Below, piece after piece: positions 31,877-42,527 of a DNA stretch of 64,000 nt. The position numbers and the translations under genes were made by a program. The stretch lies in assembly GCA_007693435.1 (NCBI GenBank), contig REDO01000062.1, positions 1 to 64,000 on the forward strand, in the 5' to 3' direction. Source of the stretch: Salinarimonadaceae bacterium (GTDB lineage Bacteria; Pseudomonadota; Alphaproteobacteria; Rhizobiales; Beijerinckiaceae). The notes beneath the pieces are model-generated. The model was given only the letters and a program-made list of their open reading frames with translations. It did not search any database and was not told the origin of the DNA. Position 1 is the stretch's first letter. The number at the start of each line of letters is the position of its first letter.

Positions 31877-33580
31877 TCAGCCTTGATCCTTCTCAAACAG
31901 GGCGCAGATTGTTTCCGTCTCCGTTCGGACCGGGCCGTCGGGCGGGTCGAAGGCCACCTCGACGCATCCCCAATGAACGCCTCCGATATGCACGGGGGCC
32001 GAGACGCTGCGGAGGCTGCGCCCTCCGATGCGCACGTTGAGGGCGAGGCATGCACGGCGGTTTTGCGCGTGTCTGCGTCCTGTCGCATCGGTGCGCGACG
32101 AATTTCCCTCAGGAAGGAGTACGGGCGTCGCCGCTTCCCGCCAGGCGGGTGAGATCGTGGCGTGGGCGACGAAGGCGCGCCGGTTCATCGCGACCGCGTA
32201 GACGATCTCGGGCGAGGCTCCGACGAGGGCGTCGAGCAGTGGAGCGACCGTTTCGCGCAGGAGCGGAGCCGGCTCTCCGTCATCGCTAACGATGCGCGCG
32301 GCTCCCGACATGTCCGGATTTTCCGCCAGGGCTTCGGACAGGTCGGCGCTGATGGCGTTCGCGACGGCGATCGCGTGGACGACGAAGGCGTCGTCGCGCT
32401 GGTGAAGCGCGGCGAGCATGCGCAGAAGCGGCGGACGCGCTTGCGCGTTCGCTGCGTGTCCAAGGTCGAAACTCAGATGAACGCCCTGCGGACTGACGCC
32501 CGCGATGCTGGAGGCGATAGCAGGCATATCCGGGAGTACGAGAACGAGAGGCTGACCGCGCCGGAACGAGGCATGCGCGGCCGGATCGACGAGCGCCCCG
32601 CCGAGCGAGATATCGAGAATGCGCGCGGGGTTGTCGCCGTCGGCGCTCCTCAGCAGGCAGTGTCCGTTGAACGCGATGCGCCGCGCCCTGCGCCGGTCGC
32701 CCGCCGGCGATTCACGCAAGATCGCAATGAGGCGGGCCGAGAGAGCATCGACGAGGGTCGCCAGTTCCGACGCTCGGTCGTCCACGCTACCGGCGACGAC
32801 CGTAGCGGCTTCGGCTGCGACGGTCAGCTCCGCATACGCCATCGGACCCGTGACCGGTCCGGCGGCGCTGATCGCGACTGCGCGGGCTTGGTCGGCCGAT
32901 CGCGCCGCTTCGCGAATATCCGTCACGAACATCGCCAGACCCGCGCCCCGATCTTCGATCGCGGCGATCGCCGCCTCGATCTCCTCGCGTGCGGACTGCA
33001 GCGCCGTTTCGATCTCGCCGTCGCCGGCCTCCATGCGCGAGAGACTGCGCGCGCAAGACCCCGTGCGCACCGCAGAGAGAGCCGCTTCGAGCGCCGTCTC
33101 CGCGATTGCGGAAAGGCTCTCGCGGATAGCCTCGAAGGCTGCGTCGACATCCGCCTCCTCGGAGGCTGCTCCTTGCGCAACCGCGGGCATGCGGGCGCTG
33201 GCCTGCGCTCCCGTCAGCGCCACGGCGCGCGCAGCGTCGCGCGCCCTCGCCGCGAGCCCCACTAGAACTGAGGCTTCCGCATCGACCGTCGATGAAAGTC
33301 TCTGGACGAACGCATTCATCTCGGGCGAAGGGCGCCAACGCGGCGCCGCTCGATCCTCCCATGTCTCCGCGATCGGGCTCCAGCCGACATTCGCCGCCCG
33401 AAGCGCGTCCGCATGGTAGGCGAGGAGATCGTCGAGGGAGTCCGACTGCCCGTGCGCCCGCATCTCCGGCCCCAGGCGATTTCCGCGCCAATCGACCGAA
33501 ACCAGGCTGCGCCGTAAACGTGCGAGACTTTGCTTGACCTTGATGTCCACGATCTGATCCGTTGAGTAGCTTGAGGGCAA
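31877..33580 (-). CDS. PilZ-domain protein with MCP-like coiled-coil N-terminus and MCP-type C-terminal sensory extension
   Basis: PilZ motifs RRRARR...ILDISLGGALV; C-terminal HAQNRRACLALNVRIGGRSLRSVSAPVHIGGVHWGCVEVAF resembles the C-terminal extension of some proteobacterial chemoreceptors; no TM or MCP hairpin tip. Confidence 0.7.
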   Translation of the reverse strand: MPSSYSTDQIVDIKVKQSLARLRRSLVSVDWRGNRLGPEMRAHGQSDSLDDLLAYHADALRAANVGWSPIAETWEDRAAPRWRPSPEMNAFVQRLSSTVDAEASVLVGLAARARDAARAVALTGAQASARMPAVAQGAASEEADVDAAFEAIRESLSAIAETALEAALSAVRTGSCARSLSRMEAGDGEIETALQSAREEIEAAIAAIEDRGAGLAMFVTDIREAARSADQARAVAISAAGPVTGPMAYAELTVAAEAATVVAGSVDDRASELATLVDALSARLIAILRESPAGDRRRARRIAFNGHCLLRSADGDNPARILDISLGGALVDPAAHASFRRGQPLVLVLPDMPAIASSIAGVSPQGVHLSFDLGHAANAQARPPLLRMLAALHQRDDAFVVHAIAVANAISADLSEALAENPDMSGAARIVSDDGEPAPLLRETVAPLLDALVGASPEIVYAVAMNRRAFVAHATISPAWREAATPVLLPEGNSSRTDATGRRHAQNRRACLALNVRIGGRSLRSVSAPVHIGGVHWGCVEVAFDPPDGPVRTETETICALFEKDQG

Positions 33581-33670
33581 ATTAGGACGCTTTCGTTTTT
33601 CTTTGATGAATATCGCGACGGGATTGTCACGCGTTGACGGAGTGGAGATCGGGCGCGAACTTTCCGCGAG

Positions 33671-33705
33671 GTTCGAGGTTCAAGGTACAAGGTACAAGGT
33701 ACAAG
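33671..33705 (+). repeat. Heptanucleotide tandem repeat (5 units)
   Basis: GTTCGAG GTTCAAG GTACAAG GTACAAG GTACAAG. Confidence 0.95.
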
Positions 33706-33728
33706 GCTCGTGGATACGGGAGAGCGTC

Positions 33729-36056
33729 ATGTCGTTGCGGGAACGCAAATTCGGTGTCGGTCAGGCGACGCGGCGCGTTGAGGATCGGCGGTTTCTGACG
33801 GGAGAGGGGCGCTACACAGCCGATCTCGTCCCGCAAGGCGCCGCGATCGGCGTCGTCCTGCGCTCGACTCACGCCCATGCGCGCTTCCGGTTGGGCGGGC
33901 TCGACGAAGCGCGGCGGATGCCCGGCGTGCTCGCGATACTCACACACGCCGAAATCGCCGATCTCGGCGATTTGCCGTGCCCTGGCGCAGTGCGCAATGC
34001 GGATGGATCGCAGATGCGGCTGCCGCCCTATCCGGTTATCGCCGACAGCGTCGCGCGCCATGTCGGCGACGCTCTCGCTTTCGTGGTGGCCGCCACCGAC
34101 GAGGCCGCGCGCGACGCGGCCGAGGCGATCATAGTTGAGTACGAACCGCTCGCGCCCGTCGTCGGGATCGCGAAGGCTCGCGAGGACGCGTCCATCGTCT
34201 GGCCGGAGATCGGGTCCAACCTCGCCTTCGACTCCTTCCACGGCGACGCGGCCGAAGCGGAAGCCGCTTTCGCCGCAGCCCACCGCGTGGTCTCGCTCGA
34301 TCTCGTCAATAGCCGGCTCGTGGCGAATTTCATCGAACCGCGCGCCTGCCTCGCGGTCTACGACGCGGAGGCGCATGCCTGGACGCTGACGCTCGGCAGC
34401 CAGGGCTCGCACGACGTGCGCGACATCATCGCCGACGACATCCTCAAGGTGGAACGCGAGCGGGTTCGGGTGATCACGCCCGACGTCGGCGGCGGTTTCG
34501 GCACGAAGATATTCGTCTATCGGGAATATCCGCTCTGCGCTGTCGCGGCGCGCATGACGGGGCTGCCCGTGGCTTGGGTCGCAGACAGAAGCGAGCATTT
34601 TGTCGCGGACACGCACGGGCGAGACAATCTCGTGCGCGCGGAAATGGCGCTCGACCGCGACGGGCGGTTTCTGGGCCTGCGCGTCGATCTGGAAGCCGAT
34701 CTCGGCGCCTATCTCTCGCAATTCGCGCCCTTCGTGCCGTGGGGCGGCGCGCGCATGGCGCCGGGCTGCTACGACATCCCCGCCGTCCATGTCCGCGTGC
34801 GCGGCTACTACACGAACACCGTCCCGATCGACGCCTATCGCGGCGCGGGACGGCCCGAGGCCGCTTACATGATCGAACGCCTCGTCGATCACGTCGCGCA
34901 TGAGATCGGCATGGAGCCGGACGCGCTGCGCGCCCTGAACTTCGTCAAGCCCGACCACATGCCCCACCGGACGAAGACCGGGCGGCGATACGACGCCGGC
35001 GAGTTCGAAGGCGCGATGCGCCGCGCCATGGAGCTGGCCGACTGGGAGGGCTTTTCAAAGCGCCTCGACGCCTCCCGGAGAGCCGGCAAGATCCGGGGGA
35101 TCGGCATGGCCTCCTACATCGAGGCCTGCGCCGGCGGCAGCGCCGAGGAGGCGACGATCACGCTCGACGAGCAAGGCGTCGCCCACGTGCTCATCGGCAC
35201 GCAGTCGACGGGGCAGGGGCATCTGACCGCCTACGCGCAGATCGTGTCGCAGCATTTGGACCTGCCGCTGGAGCGCGTCGTCGTTTTCCAGGGCGACACG
35301 GCGCTCGTCGCCACAGGCAACGGCACGGGCGGCTCGCGCTCCATCCCTGTCGGCGGCGCGGCGGTGGACGGCGCGGCGCGCGTGATCGCGCAGCGGGTGC
35401 TCGAACTCGGCGGCGAGCTTCTGGAGGCCGAACTGGCCGATCTCGAAATCGCCGATGGCGGCGTGCGGATCGCGGGAACCGATCGGGCCGTCACATTCGC
35501 GCGCATCGCTGCGCGCGCCGCGGCCCAGGGCGAGGCGCTCGCCACCGCGCAATCATGGAAGCCGCCTGAGGCGACCTACCCCAACGGCACGCATGTCTGC
35601 GAGGTCGAAATCGACCCTGAAATCGGCGACGTCCGCGTCGAGCGATACACGATCGTCGACGATTTCGGAGTCACGCTGAACCCGCTCCTTCTCGCGGGGC
35701 AGGTGCATGGCGGCGCGGCCCAGGGGATCGGGCAGGCGCTGCATGAGCGGACCCTTTTCGACGAGACGGGGCAGCTCGTCACCGCGTCTTTCATGGATTA
35801 TCGCCTGCCGCGCGCGGAGGACATTCCGAACTTCGCATTCGAGACGCGCAATATTCGCTCGACGACGAACCTGCTGGGGATGAAGGGCGCCGGCGAAGCA
35901 GGCACGGTCGGCGCCGCTCCTGCGGTGATGAACGCTGTCATAGACGCCCTGCGGCGGGCTTATGGCGTCACCCGTCTCGACATGCCGGCGACCCCGGACC
36001 GCGTGTTCGCCACGATCCGCGCCGCTCGGATTAAAGGCGATCACGTTCCCGTGTGA
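33729..36056 (+). CDS. Molybdenum hydroxylase large subunit, CoxL-like form II
   Basis: RRVEDRRFLTGEGRYTADL, PDVGGGFGTKIFVYREYPLCAVAARMTGLPVAW, active-site-loop IDAYRGAGRPEAAYMIERLVD. Confidence 0.93.
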   Translation: MSLRERKFGVGQATRRVEDRRFLTGEGRYTADLVPQGAAIGVVLRSTHAHARFRLGGLDEARRMPGVLAILTHAEIADLGDLPCPGAVRNADGSQMRLPPYPVIADSVARHVGDALAFVVAATDEAARDAAEAIIVEYEPLAPVVGIAKAREDASIVWPEIGSNLAFDSFHGDAAEAEAAFAAAHRVVSLDLVNSRLVANFIEPRACLAVYDAEAHAWTLTLGSQGSHDVRDIIADDILKVERERVRVITPDVGGGFGTKIFVYREYPLCAVAARMTGLPVAWVADRSEHFVADTHGRDNLVRAEMALDRDGRFLGLRVDLEADLGAYLSQFAPFVPWGGARMAPGCYDIPAVHVRVRGYYTNTVPIDAYRGAGRPEAAYMIERLVDHVAHEIGMEPDALRALNFVKPDHMPHRTKTGRRYDAGEFEGAMRRAMELADWEGFSKRLDASRRAGKIRGIGMASYIEACAGGSAEEATITLDEQGVAHVLIGTQSTGQGHLTAYAQIVSQHLDLPLERVVVFQGDTALVATGNGTGGSRSIPVGGAAVDGAARVIAQRVLELGGELLEAELADLEIADGGVRIAGTDRAVTFARIAARAAAQGEALATAQSWKPPEATYPNGTHVCEVEIDPEIGDVRVERYTIVDDFGVTLNPLLLAGQVHGGAAQGIGQALHERTLFDETGQLVTASFMDYRLPRAEDIPNFAFETRNIRSTTNLLGMKGAGEAGTVGAAPAVMNAVIDALRRAYGVTRLDMPATPDRVFATIRAARIKGDHVPV

Positions 36057-36123
36057 GGGGTTAAACCATCGCGCTGTTGGGCTACGTCCTTATACGGTGT
36101 GCGCTCGTAGATCGGGCGCATTG

Positions 36124-36603
36124 ATGCGCAGAGGGAGTGGTAGCTTGAAGAAATCAGTGATTCTGGCCGGGACGTTGATGGTACTCGGCGCATTTGCAGC
36201 GTCAGCGCAGGGCGTGCCCGCGACTCCCGCAGCGGCCATCGAGGAGCGCACCTCGATCATGAGCGGCGTCGGAGACGCGACTCGGACCGGCGTTCGGATG
36301 GCGCGCGAACAGGCTCCCTTCGATCTCGACGCCGCGCGCGACGTTCTGCGCACCTACGCTTCCGCCGCCGAACGCATGCCGTTGCTCTTCCCGCCAGGCA
36401 GCGAGACGGGCGGCGACACGAGCGCGGCTCCTACGATCTGGAGCGATCGAGCCGGGTTCGAGCGGCGCTTCGCCGATTGGGGCGCCGCCGCCGCAGGCGC
36501 TGTCGACGGCGTTTCCGATCTCGACAAGTTCCGCGCCGCTTTCGGCCCTCTCGCGGACGGTTGCAGCTCCTGTCACGGCGAATATCGCGTCAGAAGGAAC
36601 TGA
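36124..36603 (+). CDS. Class II cytochrome c (c'-like)
   Basis: Signal peptide and C-terminal CSSCHGEYRVRRN haem site; TTG at 36145 is an alternative start. Confidence 0.87.
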   Translation: MRRGSGSLKKSVILAGTLMVLGAFAASAQGVPATPAAAIEERTSIMSGVGDATRTGVRMAREQAPFDLDAARDVLRTYASAAERMPLLFPPGSETGGDTSAAPTIWSDRAGFERRFADWGAAAAGAVDGVSDLDKFRAAFGPLADGCSSCHGEYRVRRN

Positions 36604-36610
36604 CGAGCCC

Positions 36611-37537
36611 ATGAACCGCGCAGCCAAACGCGCGGTCATTTCGTTCGCGGCGCTCGCCGCTGCGGGCGCGGGCGCCTTCTGGGCTTTCACGAGCCCGTCG
36701 CTTTCGCGCGTCGAGATCGCGACGGTCGCTGGCGCGCCCGATCTCGCCAACGGCGAGCTGCTCTTCAACGCCGGCGGCTGCGCCTCCTGCCATGCCGCGC
36801 CGGGGGGCGACGACCGGACGAACCTCGCTGGAGGGCTGGCGCTGGCGACCGGTTTCGGAACTTTCCACGCGCCGAATATCTCGCCTCATCGTGAGGATGG
36901 CATCGGGGCCTGGAGCGTCGGGGACTTCGTCCTGGCGATGCGCGCGGGCGTCTCTCCGGACGGCCGGCACTACTATCCGGCATTTCCCTATACGTCCTAT
37001 CAGCGCATGCGCGAGGACGACCTGCGCGACATGTTTGGCTACATCATGAGCCTCGAGCCCGTCGCCGGGCGAGCGCCGGATCACGATCTCGCTTTCCCCT
37101 ACAACATCCGTCGCGGCGTCGGGCTTTGGAAGCTCGTCTATCTCGACGGCGCGCGCTTCGAGCCTGACCCTTCGCGGAGCGAGAGCTGGAACCGTGGCGC
37201 TTATCTCGTCGAGGCGGCGGCGCATTGCGCGGAATGCCACAGCACCCGCGACTTCGCTGGCGCGATCGTTCCCGAGACGCGCTTCGCCGGCGGGCCGGAG
37301 CCGGACGGACAGGGGTTCTCTCCCAACATCACGCCCCATCCGGACGGCGTCGCCGGCTGGAGCGAGGCGGAGATGGCGGATCTGCTGGCGACCGGCTTCA
37401 CGCCGGATTTCGATTCCGTCGGCGGCTCGATGGCGGCGGTGATCCGCAATACGGCGCTGCTGCCGCAGGCCGATATCGAGGCAATGGCGGAATACATCCT
37501 CAGCCTGCCGCCGCGCCCGACGCCGCCGCGCGACTAA
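36611..37537 (+). CDS. Di-haem cytochrome c
   Basis: N-terminal TM; CASCH and CAECH haem motifs. Confidence 0.92.
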   Translation: MNRAAKRAVISFAALAAAGAGAFWAFTSPSLSRVEIATVAGAPDLANGELLFNAGGCASCHAAPGGDDRTNLAGGLALATGFGTFHAPNISPHREDGIGAWSVGDFVLAMRAGVSPDGRHYYPAFPYTSYQRMREDDLRDMFGYIMSLEPVAGRAPDHDLAFPYNIRRGVGLWKLVYLDGARFEPDPSRSESWNRGAYLVEAAAHCAECHSTRDFAGAIVPETRFAGGPEPDGQGFSPNITPHPDGVAGWSEAEMADLLATGFTPDFDSVGGSMAAVIRNTALLPQADIEAMAEYILSLPPRPTPPRD

Positions 37538-37544
37538 GGGCGCG

Positions 37545-38363
37545 TCACCGCCAGTCGCCGCACACTGCCTGAACGAGCGCGAGCGCGGCGACGGCCGCCG
37601 TGTCGGCGCGCAGGATGCGCGGCCCGAGCGAAATCCGCACCGTGTTCGAGCGCGCCAGAAGCATCGCCCGCTCCGTCTCGTCGAACCCGCCTTCAGGCCC
37701 GATCAGGACGGCGAGCGGCCCCGGCGACACAGCCTGCAACGCCGCAACGGGATCGACGACGGGCGCGTCCTCGTCGCAAAAGACCAGCGTCGTCTCGGAG
37801 GGCAGCGCCACGAGCGCCTTTTCGAGGGGAAGTTCGCCCGAGGTTTCGGGGATGGTCAGGATGCCGCATTGCTCCGCCGCCTCGATGGCGTTGGCGCGCA
37901 TGCGTTCGAGATTGATCCGGCTTGTCTGGGTGCGGCGGGTGACGACGGGCTGGAGCCGGCCGGCCCCCATCTCGACGGCCTTCTGCGCCATGTAGTCGAG
38001 GCGGGCGTGTTTCAGCGGCGCGAACATGTAGACAAGCGGCGGCGGCTGCGTCTGCGGTCGGACCTGTTTGATCATCAGGAGCGAGCCGCTCTTGCGCCCG
38101 TCGACGCTGAGGCGCGCGCGCCATTCGCCGTCGCGTCCGTTGAAGGCGAGGATTTCGCCGCCTTCGCCGAGACGCAGGACGTTGAGCAGGTAGTTCGCCC
38201 GCGCGCGATCGAGCGCGATGCGCGTCCCGATCGCGAGCGCGTCGTCGAGGAAAAGCCGCGGGGCCTTGAAGTCGTATGAGGCCAAATTCGGAAATCCGGT
38301 GTCGAGGTGGGTCGCGCTGCGACAATGCCGCCATATTTTCATGATGCAAGCATGCTCGCGCAT
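37545..38363 (-). CDS. rsmE: 16S rRNA (uracil1498-N3)-methyltransferase RsmE
   Basis: ANYLLNVLRLGEGGEILAFNGRDGEW, LAVLIGPEGGFDETERAML, ISLGPRILRADTAAVAAL; start uncertain. Confidence 0.93.
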   Translation of the reverse strand: MREHACIMKIWRHCRSATHLDTGFPNLASYDFKAPRLFLDDALAIGTRIALDRARANYLLNVLRLGEGGEILAFNGRDGEWRARLSVDGRKSGSLLMIKQVRPQTQPPPLVYMFAPLKHARLDYMAQKAVEMGAGRLQPVVTRRTQTSRINLERMRANAIEAAEQCGILTIPETSGELPLEKALVALPSETTLVFCDEDAPVVDPVAALQAVSPGPLAVLIGPEGGFDETERAMLLARSNTVRISLGPRILRADTAAVAALALVQAVCGDWR

Positions 38364-38472
38364 GATCTAGCATCACGGTCGATCGCGCTCTGGCGACGGA
38401 CCGCCCGATCTGTTATGCGAAACGCCTGATGCTGGCGCTCGGAGCGCCGCTCGAACGGGACGACGAACGACC

Positions 38473-38922
38473 ATGAACCGCTCCACGCTGTCCATCTTGG
38501 CCGCCGGCATCGGCGCGCTCGCCCTGCAAACGGCGCCGGTCGCCGCGCAGGCTCCTTCATGCAATGCGATCAACGGCATGCTCGAGACGCGCACCTCGAT
38601 CGTCGAACGCATCAACGCGCTCGGCTCCGAGAACGTCGACCCGCGTCCCGCCTGCCGCCTGTTCCGCGAACTCGACGCCAACGGCAAGACCGTGATGGAG
38701 TTTCTCGAGGATAATCAGGCCTGGTGCCAGATCCCGGCGAATTTCGTCGAGGGCTTCCGCGAGGACGTGACGCGCGTCGCGGGCGTTCGCGATCAGGCCT
38801 GCAACGCCGCCGCGCAGTTGAACCGCATGGAGCGGCAGGCGCGCGAACAGCCGAGCCAGAGCGATGTATTCGGTGGTCCTGGCCTGACCGGCCGCTTCCC
38901 GATCCCGCAGGGCGCGCTTTGA
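38473..38922 (+). CDS. Secreted conserved hypothetical protein
   Basis: Signal peptide MNRSTLSILAAGIGALALQTAPVAAQA; Cys-containing helical mature region. Confidence 0.7.
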   Translation: MNRSTLSILAAGIGALALQTAPVAAQAPSCNAINGMLETRTSIVERINALGSENVDPRPACRLFRELDANGKTVMEFLEDNQAWCQIPANFVEGFREDVTRVAGVRDQACNAAAQLNRMERQAREQPSQSDVFGGPGLTGRFPIPQGAL

Positions 38923-38950
38923 CGGTCTTGGGCTGACAGGAGCCCGAGAC

Positions 38951-39907
38951 TTGTTTCGTCTGCCCTTCTTCCGATCGCCCTTCGCCGATAAATCGGTGCC
39001 CGACGCCGTGACCGGCCATTGGGTCGACCGCAACGCCCCGCTGGCGCTACGCCCCTATCTGCGGCTCGCCCGCATCGAGCGCCCCATCGGCTGGTGGCTT
39101 CTGCTCCTGCCGTGCTGGTGGTCCGCCGCACTCGCCGCCATCGCCTCAGGCGCGGCCTATCCCGATCCCGTGCATCTCGCGCTGTTCCTCGTCGGCGCAA
39201 TCGCCATGCGCGGCGCGGGCTCGACCTATAACGACATCGTCGATCGCGATCTCGACGCGCAGGTCGCCCGCACGCGCGACAGGCCGCTCCCTTCCGGGGC
39301 GGTGAGTCTGCGGGCGGCGATCGCGTTCGTCGCGCTCCAGTGCCTCATCGGCCTCGCGGTGCTCCTGCAGTTCAATGGTTTCGCGATCGCGCTGGGCTTC
39401 GCCTCGCTCGGCTTCGTGGCTCTCTATCCGTTCATGAAGCGCTTCTTCTGGATGCCGCAGATCGTCCTCGGCTTCGCCTTCGCCTGGGGCGCGCTGATGG
39501 GTTGGGCGGCGGTCTTCGGATCGCTCGCGCTGGCGCCGGTGCTGCTCTACCTCGCGGTCGTCATCTGGACGATCGGTTATGACACGATCTATGCGCTGCA
39601 AGACATCGAGGACGACGAGATCGCCGGGATCAAATCCTCCGCGCGTCTTTTCGGCGCGTGGGTGAGGGAGGCCGTGGCCGCCTGCTACGTGGCGGCAGTC
39701 GCGCTGCTCGTCGCCGCGCTCGCGCTGGTCGAGGGGGCGGGGCCGATCGCCTATGGCGCGTTGGCGCTCTTTGCCGCGCATCTCGCCTGGCAGGTCGTCA
39801 CGCTCGACCGAGAGGACGGCGCCCGCGCCCTTCGGCTATTTCGCTCGAACCGCGATGCGGGGCTCGTTCTCTTCGTCGGCTGGAGCCTCGCGGCGCTGAT
39901 CGGCTGA
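38951..39907 (+). CDS. ubiA: 4-hydroxybenzoate polyprenyltransferase UbiA
   Basis: TTG start; RGAGSTYNDIVDRDLDAQVARTRDRPLPSG and DTIYALQDIEDDEIAGIKSSA. Confidence 0.95.
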   Translation: MFRLPFFRSPFADKSVPDAVTGHWVDRNAPLALRPYLRLARIERPIGWWLLLLPCWWSAALAAIASGAAYPDPVHLALFLVGAIAMRGAGSTYNDIVDRDLDAQVARTRDRPLPSGAVSLRAAIAFVALQCLIGLAVLLQFNGFAIALGFASLGFVALYPFMKRFFWMPQIVLGFAFAWGALMGWAAVFGSLALAPVLLYLAVVIWTIGYDTIYALQDIEDDEIAGIKSSARLFGAWVREAVAACYVAAVALLVAALALVEGAGPIAYGALALFAAHLAWQVVTLDREDGARALRLFRSNRDAGLVLFVGWSLAALIG

Positions 39908-39925
39908 TCCGGGCCGCCGGCCTTC

Positions 39926-40927
<1,002 letters not shown>

Positions 40928-40970
40928 TTAAGGCCGATCGGCCGCGCGGGAAACCCCATTCCGCATGAGG

Positions 40971-41939
40971 TCACAGCTCTTTGCGTCGCTCGCGCAGGAG
41001 CGCGAGGATTCGCCGCGCCGCGACCGCACCGGCGTGTTCGGGCGCTGGCGCGTCCGGCTGCGCCGGACGCTTCGGACAGCCGACATGACCGAGCCGCTCC
41101 AGCCGCTCCGCAAACAGCCTGTGGCGACGCCCGAGCCCGCTGAACGAGAACAGGTCCACGGGCTTGCCGGCTCCCAGCGCCTCGGAGACCATCGAGGTCG
41201 AATCGGTCGTGACGAGGAGCCTGTCCGCAAGCGCGAGGATGCCCAGATACGGGTTCTCGCCGGCGCCATTCCAGATGTAGGCGGCGGGATCGCCGGCGAA
41301 GCGCGCAGTCAGCGCGGCGACGACCTGCGGCTCGGTGCGCCGCGAGGACGTGATCAGCAATCCACCGCCCCTTGCCCGATGCGCCGCGAGCGTTTCGACG
41401 AGGCGCGCCGTGTCGGTCTTCGAGAAGCCGCCATGCTTCGTTCGGCCGCCCAGCAGCACGCCGAGGCGGGGCGCGGGCAGGGCGCCGAGGCTAGCCGCGA
41501 AGGCCTCGCGCGCATCCGCGAGCTTTCTTGGCGTAGCTCCATGGATCGTCGTCTCGACGAGAAGCACGTTGTCGCCCGTGACGCCGTCATGGGGGTGCGC
41601 GACAACGAGGTCGAAACAGGAGACGGGCGTCAGCGGGTTCTGGAGATGCACGGTCAGGGTCCGTCCGCCGCTTGCGCGCCTGACCGCGATGGAAGCGGCG
41701 GTCGAGCGGCGCCCGCAACTGATCAGAAGGTCGGGCCATGGCGGTGCGATGGCGTCGCCCTCCGGCGAAAGCCCCTGAAGCGCGAAGGGGCAGAGATGCC
41801 CCGGCAGCCAGCGCCAGGGCCTGCGCAGTACGATCCGCTTCTCCAGGAAGGGCAGGCCGATCGCCTCGGCGAGTCCGATCGCCTGTGCGCGCATGCCCGC
41901 CTCACCCGTGGTCAAGACCCATATGGTCGGTTCGATCAA
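40971..41939 (-). CDS. Mitochondrial fission ELM1 family protein
   Basis: IWVLTTGEAGMRAQAIGLAEAIG, LISCGRRSTAASIAVRR, VTTDSTSMVSEALGAGKPV. Confidence 0.87.
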   Translation of the reverse strand: MIEPTIWVLTTGEAGMRAQAIGLAEAIGLPFLEKRIVLRRPWRWLPGHLCPFALQGLSPEGDAIAPPWPDLLISCGRRSTAASIAVRRASGGRTLTVHLQNPLTPVSCFDLVVAHPHDGVTGDNVLLVETTIHGATPRKLADAREAFAASLGALPAPRLGVLLGGRTKHGGFSKTDTARLVETLAAHRARGGGLLITSSRRTEPQVVAALTARFAGDPAAYIWNGAGENPYLGILALADRLLVTTDSTSMVSEALGAGKPVDLFSFSGLGRRHRLFAERLERLGHVGCPKRPAQPDAPAPEHAGAVAARRILALLRERRKEL

Positions 41940-42046
41940 GCCAGATTCTCCACGCGCAATATCATTGCGTCGGCGCTTGTGCGCTGCAAGCGACGGGATT
42001 AAGTAGGAGCGCCTGCAGCGCAGCGCTTATAGATCACGGAGCCGCC

Positions 42047-42520
42047 ATGCGCGACCGCCTCGATGCGATCGATATGAAAATCCTCGCCGAACTGCAGAGT
42101 GACGGGAGCATCACCAATGTCGAGCTCGCTCGCCGCGTCGGCCTTTCCGCTCCGCCCTGCCTGCGACGGGTTCGTGCGCTCGAGGAAGCCGGCATCATAA
42201 AGGGCTATCGCACGCTGCTCGACCCCAAGCTCCTCGGTTTCGAGGTTGTCTGTTTCGCGATGGTGCAGCTCTCCAGCCAGAGCCAGACGGATCTGAACGC
42301 TTTCATGGGGCGCGTCGCTGACTGGCCGACCGTGCGCGAATGCTGGGTTCTCTCGGGCGACATCGATTTCATCCTGAAATGCGTCGCGACGAATATGGCC
42401 GCGTTCCAGCAATTCGTCGGCGAACTGACGGCATTGCCGAACGTTCGCAATGTCCGCACCGCCTTGAGTCTCGATGTCTCCAAGGACGAGCCGCTGGCGC
42501 CGATCACAGTCGAACACTGA
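42047..42520 (+). CDS. Lrp/AsnC-family transcriptional regulator
   Basis: LDAIDMKILAELQSDGSITNVELARRVGLSAPPCLRRVRALEEAGIIKGYRTLLD. Confidence 0.95.
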   Translation: MRDRLDAIDMKILAELQSDGSITNVELARRVGLSAPPCLRRVRALEEAGIIKGYRTLLDPKLLGFEVVCFAMVQLSSQSQTDLNAFMGRVADWPTVRECWVLSGDIDFILKCVATNMAAFQQFVGELTALPNVRNVRTALSLDVSKDEPLAPITVEH

Positions 42521-42527
42521 CGGCTTT

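Noticed and set aside
33603-33728. N-terminal extension of the CoxL-like ORF through the heptamer repeat (RFEVQGTRYKVQGS)
   Set aside because: Typical family start is MSLRERKFGVGQATRRVEDRRFLTGEGRYTADL at 33729 with an RBS-like GGGAGAG; the repeat is more likely noncoding.
33729-36056. Calling the gene coxL (CO dehydrogenase)
   Set aside because: Active-site loop is AYRGAGR (form II), not AYRCSFR; substrate unknown.
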